DNA of 64,000 nt, taken from Bremerella sp. P1. GTDB taxonomy: Bacteria > Planctomycetota > Planctomycetia > Pirellulales > Pirellulaceae. Both the position numbers and the translations under genes were made by a program. Positions 61,163-64,000 of the stretch are shown here, one piece after another. Where the stretch lies: contig NZ_CP118164.1 in the NCBI RefSeq assembly GCF_028748185.1, positions 5,419,814-5,483,813 of the forward strand, read 5' to 3'. The notes below the pieces were generated by a model that made no database searches, had not been told where the DNA came from, and saw only the letters and a program-made list of their open reading frames with translations. The first letter of the stretch is position 1, and each line of letters starts with the position of its first letter.

Positions 61163-64000
61163 ATGATCTTTTCGCTCCAACGCACCGTCCCCTTAGCCAT
61201 TCTTTGCAGTTGTGCTGCAATGATGACAGTCTGGATCGGATCGCACGTTACTACGGCCCAAGGGCCCACACCTGACTTGAAAAAAATGGAAGAGCTATAC
61301 AAGCAGGGAAATTACAAAGAAGCCTACGAAGCTGCCGAGAAGCTTTTCGTTGATCCACAGCAAGATCCGAAAGAGCTTGCTCGTTTGATCTACGTACCCA
61401 TTCAATCGCTGCAGCGGCTGGCTCGCTATGCCGAAGTCGATGCATTTTTGGAGAAAGCCGTCGAGGCTCAGAAAGATGAGTGGCGCGTTCTCCAAGCAAT
61501 CGCAACCCAATATCAAAGTCTGAATCACTGGGGAGCGATCAACGACAACGAGTATCAGCGAGGCCCTGTCCGCGGTGGTGGTAAGCGAGTGAACAGCATC
61601 GACCGCGATTACACGCGGGCCTTGCAGCTATATGTCGACGCGATGAAAGTCGCGCAGACGAAAGATGCCGAGCCAGACATGGCCAACCTCTTTCAGGACG
61701 TTGCGAATTTCTTTCTCAATAACCGCTATGGTCGTGGTGCCTGGCAGCTGCAATATCTGACCGACATCGAAACGCTGCCTGACTACGACGAAAGCTACAA
61801 CTATGGCGGGTCGAATCAGGGAGCCCCGGTCGATGAAGAGGGCAACCCGATTTACTACCACGTTCCCAAGTCGTGGGACGATGCCAAAAACGATGGCGAA
61901 CGGATGCGCTGGGCCATGGAGCAAGTGGCGGAGTACGATGCAAATCGTACCGGCCAGGTCAAACTACGCTGGGCCAGCTTTCTAAACTCGCAGTTCGGTG
62001 TCCAAACGCTTCAGCAGTACCAGTGGTTCTTCGCCCCGCGCAATGACGATGACGAGAATGAAACTCCTCATCTCTTGCAGCTGAGCACATTGGCGGATAA
62101 CGAAACCATTGCCCGCCTGGCAACAGGGATCAAACGCTTCAAGCTGCCGGACGAGTTCAATCACATCAAGATCTGGCAAGATTTGATTCAGGAAAAGGAT
62201 TCGCAGCGTGGGTCTGCCTACGATCAGTTGGCATCTGTCTTCGAGAATCGTCGACATTACCCCAAAGCGGCCCAGACTTGGAAGGATGCCATTGCCGACG
62301 TAGGTCCAGGCTCGAATAACTATCGCCGCAAGCGACTCGAGCAGATCGTGAACAACCTGGGGCAGTTCCAGGGAGGCCAGGTCAATGCGGCTGGCCAAGG
62401 AGCGACGCTGCAGTACCTGTTCCGCAATGGAACCGAAGTCGAGTTCACGGCCCATGCCATCAAGATCGAGCAGTTGATTGCGGACGTGAAGAAGTACCTG
62501 AAATCGAACCCTGGCCGGATCGATTATCAGAAGGTTCAATTCCAACAGGTGGGTGAGAAGATTCTCTTTCAGGATGGCGGCGACGTCTATCTTGGAGATC
62601 AAGTCGCCAAATGGTCGGAGAAGCTGAATCCTCGTCCTGGCCACCTCGATCAACGCATCGATGTGCACGCTCCGCTAAACAATGCCGGCGCGTACATGGT
62701 GACGGCCAAGATGAAGGACGGCAACGTCTGCAAGGTGGTTGTCTGGGTTGCCGACACGGTGATCGTCAGCAAGCAGTTGGACCAGAAAAAGTATTACTAT
62801 GTCGCCGATGCGGTCAGTGGTAAGCCGATCGAAAAGGCCAATGTCGAGTACTTCGGCTACAAGGTCGAACAGATTCGCAATCAGAACCGCTTCAATATCT
62901 TGACGAAGAACTTCGCCGAATTCACCGATGCGGACGGCCAGGTTATTTTGGCCGACAACCCGCTGACGCATCAGTATCAATGGCTGGTCATGGCCCGGAC
63001 CGACAAAGGACGCTTCGCGTTTCTGGGCTTTCAGCACATCTGGTACGGCCGCCGACACGATGCGACCTACAACCAGGTACGCAGCTACGGGATCACCGAT
63101 CGGCCGGTCTATCGACCGAATCAAACGATGAAGTTCAAGTTCTGGACACGGCGTTCGCAATACGATCAGGCCGACGTCAGCCAGTTCGCCGGTCAGTCGT
63201 TTAACATCCAGTTACGCGATCCGCAAGGAAACGAGATCTTCAATAAGCAGTTCACCGCGGACGAGTACGGCGGTATGGACGGCACGTGGGAGATTCCTTC
63301 CGACGCGAAGCTGGGACAGTACAACCTCTACACGAACCACGGCAACATTCAGTTCCGGATCGAAGAATACAAGAAGCCGGAATTTGAGGTCACGATTGAT
63401 GCCCCCGAGAAGCCGGTTGAACTAGGCGAGACGATCACGGCCAAGATCAACGCCAAGTACTACTTCGGTTCGCCGGTTACCAATGCCACGGTCAAGTACA
63501 AGGTCGAGCGTTCACCGTACAACCGCCATTGGTACCCGACAGCTCGCTGGGACTGGTGCTTTGGCAATGGCTACTGGTGGTTCGCTTACGACTATGCCTG
63601 GTATCCCGGCTATCACAAGTGGGTGGGATGCGTTCGCCCAGCTCCATTCTGGATTGGGTGGTCGCATAATCCTCCCGAGCTTGTCCTGGAGCAGGAAGTC
63701 AAGATTGGCGAAGACGGTACCGTCGATGTCGAAATCGATACGGCCCTAGCCAAAGCATTGCATGGCAACGAAGACCATCAGTACACCATCACGGCAGAAG
63801 TTCGCGATCAATCGCGACGCACGATTGTCGGTAGCGGCAAGGTCTTGGTAGCACGCGAGCCGTTCAAGGTTTATACGTGGGTTGATCGCGGTTACTACGA
63901 TGTCGGCGATACGATTCACGCCCATTTCCTGGCCCAAACGCTTGATGCCCGGGACGTTGCTGGTAAGGGAACGCTGAAACTTCTCAAGATCACCTACGAC
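61163..64000 (+). CDS. Alpha-2-macroglobulin family protein, 3' end outside window
   Basis: The first 946 codons of a large exported protein; the frame stays open to the last base. A signal peptide (VPLAILCSCAAMMTVWIG) precedes TPR-like helices (about 40-150: MEELYKQGNYKEAYEAAEKL). After a long helical part, macroglobulin-type beta domains begin at about 460, with YGITDRPVYRPNQTMKFKFW, the typical MG2 signature. Such proteins trap proteases or act in envelope defence; the thioester and anchor regions lie beyond the window. ATG 61163 has GGAGAGGG upstream. It is not in the usual pair with a penicillin-binding protein on the visible side. Confidence 0.88.
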   Translation, partial: MIFSLQRTVPLAILCSCAAMMTVWIGSHVTTAQGPTPDLKKMEELYKQGNYKEAYEAAEKLFVDPQQDPKELARLIYVPIQSLQRLARYAEVDAFLEKAVEAQKDEWRVLQAIATQYQSLNHWGAINDNEYQRGPVRGGGKRVNSIDRDYTRALQLYVDAMKVAQTKDAEPDMANLFQDVANFFLNNRYGRGAWQLQYLTDIETLPDYDESYNYGGSNQGAPVDEEGNPIYYHVPKSWDDAKNDGERMRWAMEQVAEYDANRTGQVKLRWASFLNSQFGVQTLQQYQWFFAPRNDDDENETPHLLQLSTLADNETIARLATGIKRFKLPDEFNHIKIWQDLIQEKDSQRGSAYDQLASVFENRRHYPKAAQTWKDAIADVGPGSNNYRRKRLEQIVNNLGQFQGGQVNAAGQGATLQYLFRNGTEVEFTAHAIKIEQLIADVKKYLKSNPGRIDYQKVQFQQVGEKILFQDGGDVYLGDQVAKWSEKLNPRPGHLDQRIDVHAPLNNAGAYMVTAKMKDGNVCKVVVWVADTVIVSKQLDQKKYYYVADAVSGKPIEKANVEYFGYKVEQIRNQNRFNILTKNFAEFTDADGQVILADNPLTHQYQWLVMARTDKGRFAFLGFQHIWYGRRHDATYNQVRSYGITDRPVYRPNQTMKFKFWTRRSQYDQADVSQFAGQSFNIQLRDPQGNEIFNKQFTADEYGGMDGTWEIPSDAKLGQYNLYTNHGNIQFRIEEYKKPEFEVTIDAPEKPVELGETITAKINAKYYFGSPVTNATVKYKVERSPYNRHWYPTARWDWCFGNGYWWFAYDYAWYPGYHKWVGCVRPAPFWIGWSHNPPELVLEQEVKIGEDGTVDVEIDTALAKALHGNEDHQYTITAEVRDQSRRTIVGSGKVLVAREPFKVYTWVDRGYYDVGDTIHAHFLAQTLDARDVAGKGTLKLLKITYD

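Noticed and set aside
1-64000. CRISPR array, rRNA or tRNA genes
   Set aside because: No regularly spaced direct repeats and no tRNA or rRNA signatures were seen on reading; short repeats near 23-24 kb are only two copies.

Overview
The window reads as chromosomal DNA of a planctomycete, most likely of the Pirellulaceae (Blastopirellula/Bremerella/Rhodopirellula-like). This is inferred from gene content, not from a marker gene. The window has a type I sulfatase, a multihaem cytochrome opening with a planctomycete-type CxxCH domain, PQQ-propeller and J-domain-like membrane proteins, many secreted proteins of unknown function, loose gene order with many lone genes, and integron debris. There is no rRNA, tRNA or CRISPR array that I can see.

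Layout. 1-1.2 kb: 3' part of an amylosucrase. 1.4-10.9 kb: two converging modules of transglutaminase, circularly permuted ATP-grasp and alpha-E proteins, a known amide-ligase/peptide-tagging style neighbourhood. One module has ATP-grasp and alpha-E fused, the other has them as separate genes. 11.2-15 kb: secreted alpha/beta hydrolase, sulfatase and a small unknown protein. 15.4-20.4 kb: Cu(+) P1B-ATPase, methyltransferase, a zincin-like protein, and a YdeI-like protein ending in a complete CDGSH Fe-S motif. 20.5-22.5 kb: GT4 glycosyltransferase overlapping a PIG-L-like gene.

22.7-25.7 kb is an accessory island. It holds repeats, a 5'-truncated integron integrase, two cassette-like genes, two candidate attC sites, a 30-bp perfect palindrome and a 38-bp near-duplicate placed before both cassette genes. 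25.7-34.6 kb: AnmK-like protein, glutamine-amidotransferase-like protein lacking its cysteine, OleA-like thiolase, several planctomycete-type unknown proteins, DJ-1/PfpI protein, acyl carrier protein, and an RNase H-fold protein lacking its catalytic acids.

34.7-44.5 kb: glycogen branching enzyme, a PpiD/SurA-like periplasmic chaperone with a long Pro/Glu/Ala/Lys insertion, topoisomerase I with a histone H1-like tail, and a disordered tail-anchored protein. 44.8-48.4 kb: a three-gene lipid-linked glycosylation operon. 48.5-54.3 kb: cyclophilin-like lipoprotein, zinc-ribbon protein, and an operon of HEAT-like protein, PQQ-propeller and aroA. 54.4-58.0 kb: a hexahaem cytochrome translationally coupled to an outer-membrane barrel candidate. 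58.3-64 kb: J-domain-like membrane protein and the start of an alpha-2-macroglobulin.

Themes are alpha-glucan metabolism (amylosucrase, GlgB), cell-envelope assembly, and a striking number of enzyme folds that have lost catalytic residues (glutamine amidotransferase, AnmK, RNase H, cyclophilin). The best candidates for something new are the cytochrome/barrel pair, the duplicated ATP-grasp/alpha-E/transglutaminase module, and the repeat architecture of the integron remnant. All functions are inferred from reading the sequence; no database search was run.
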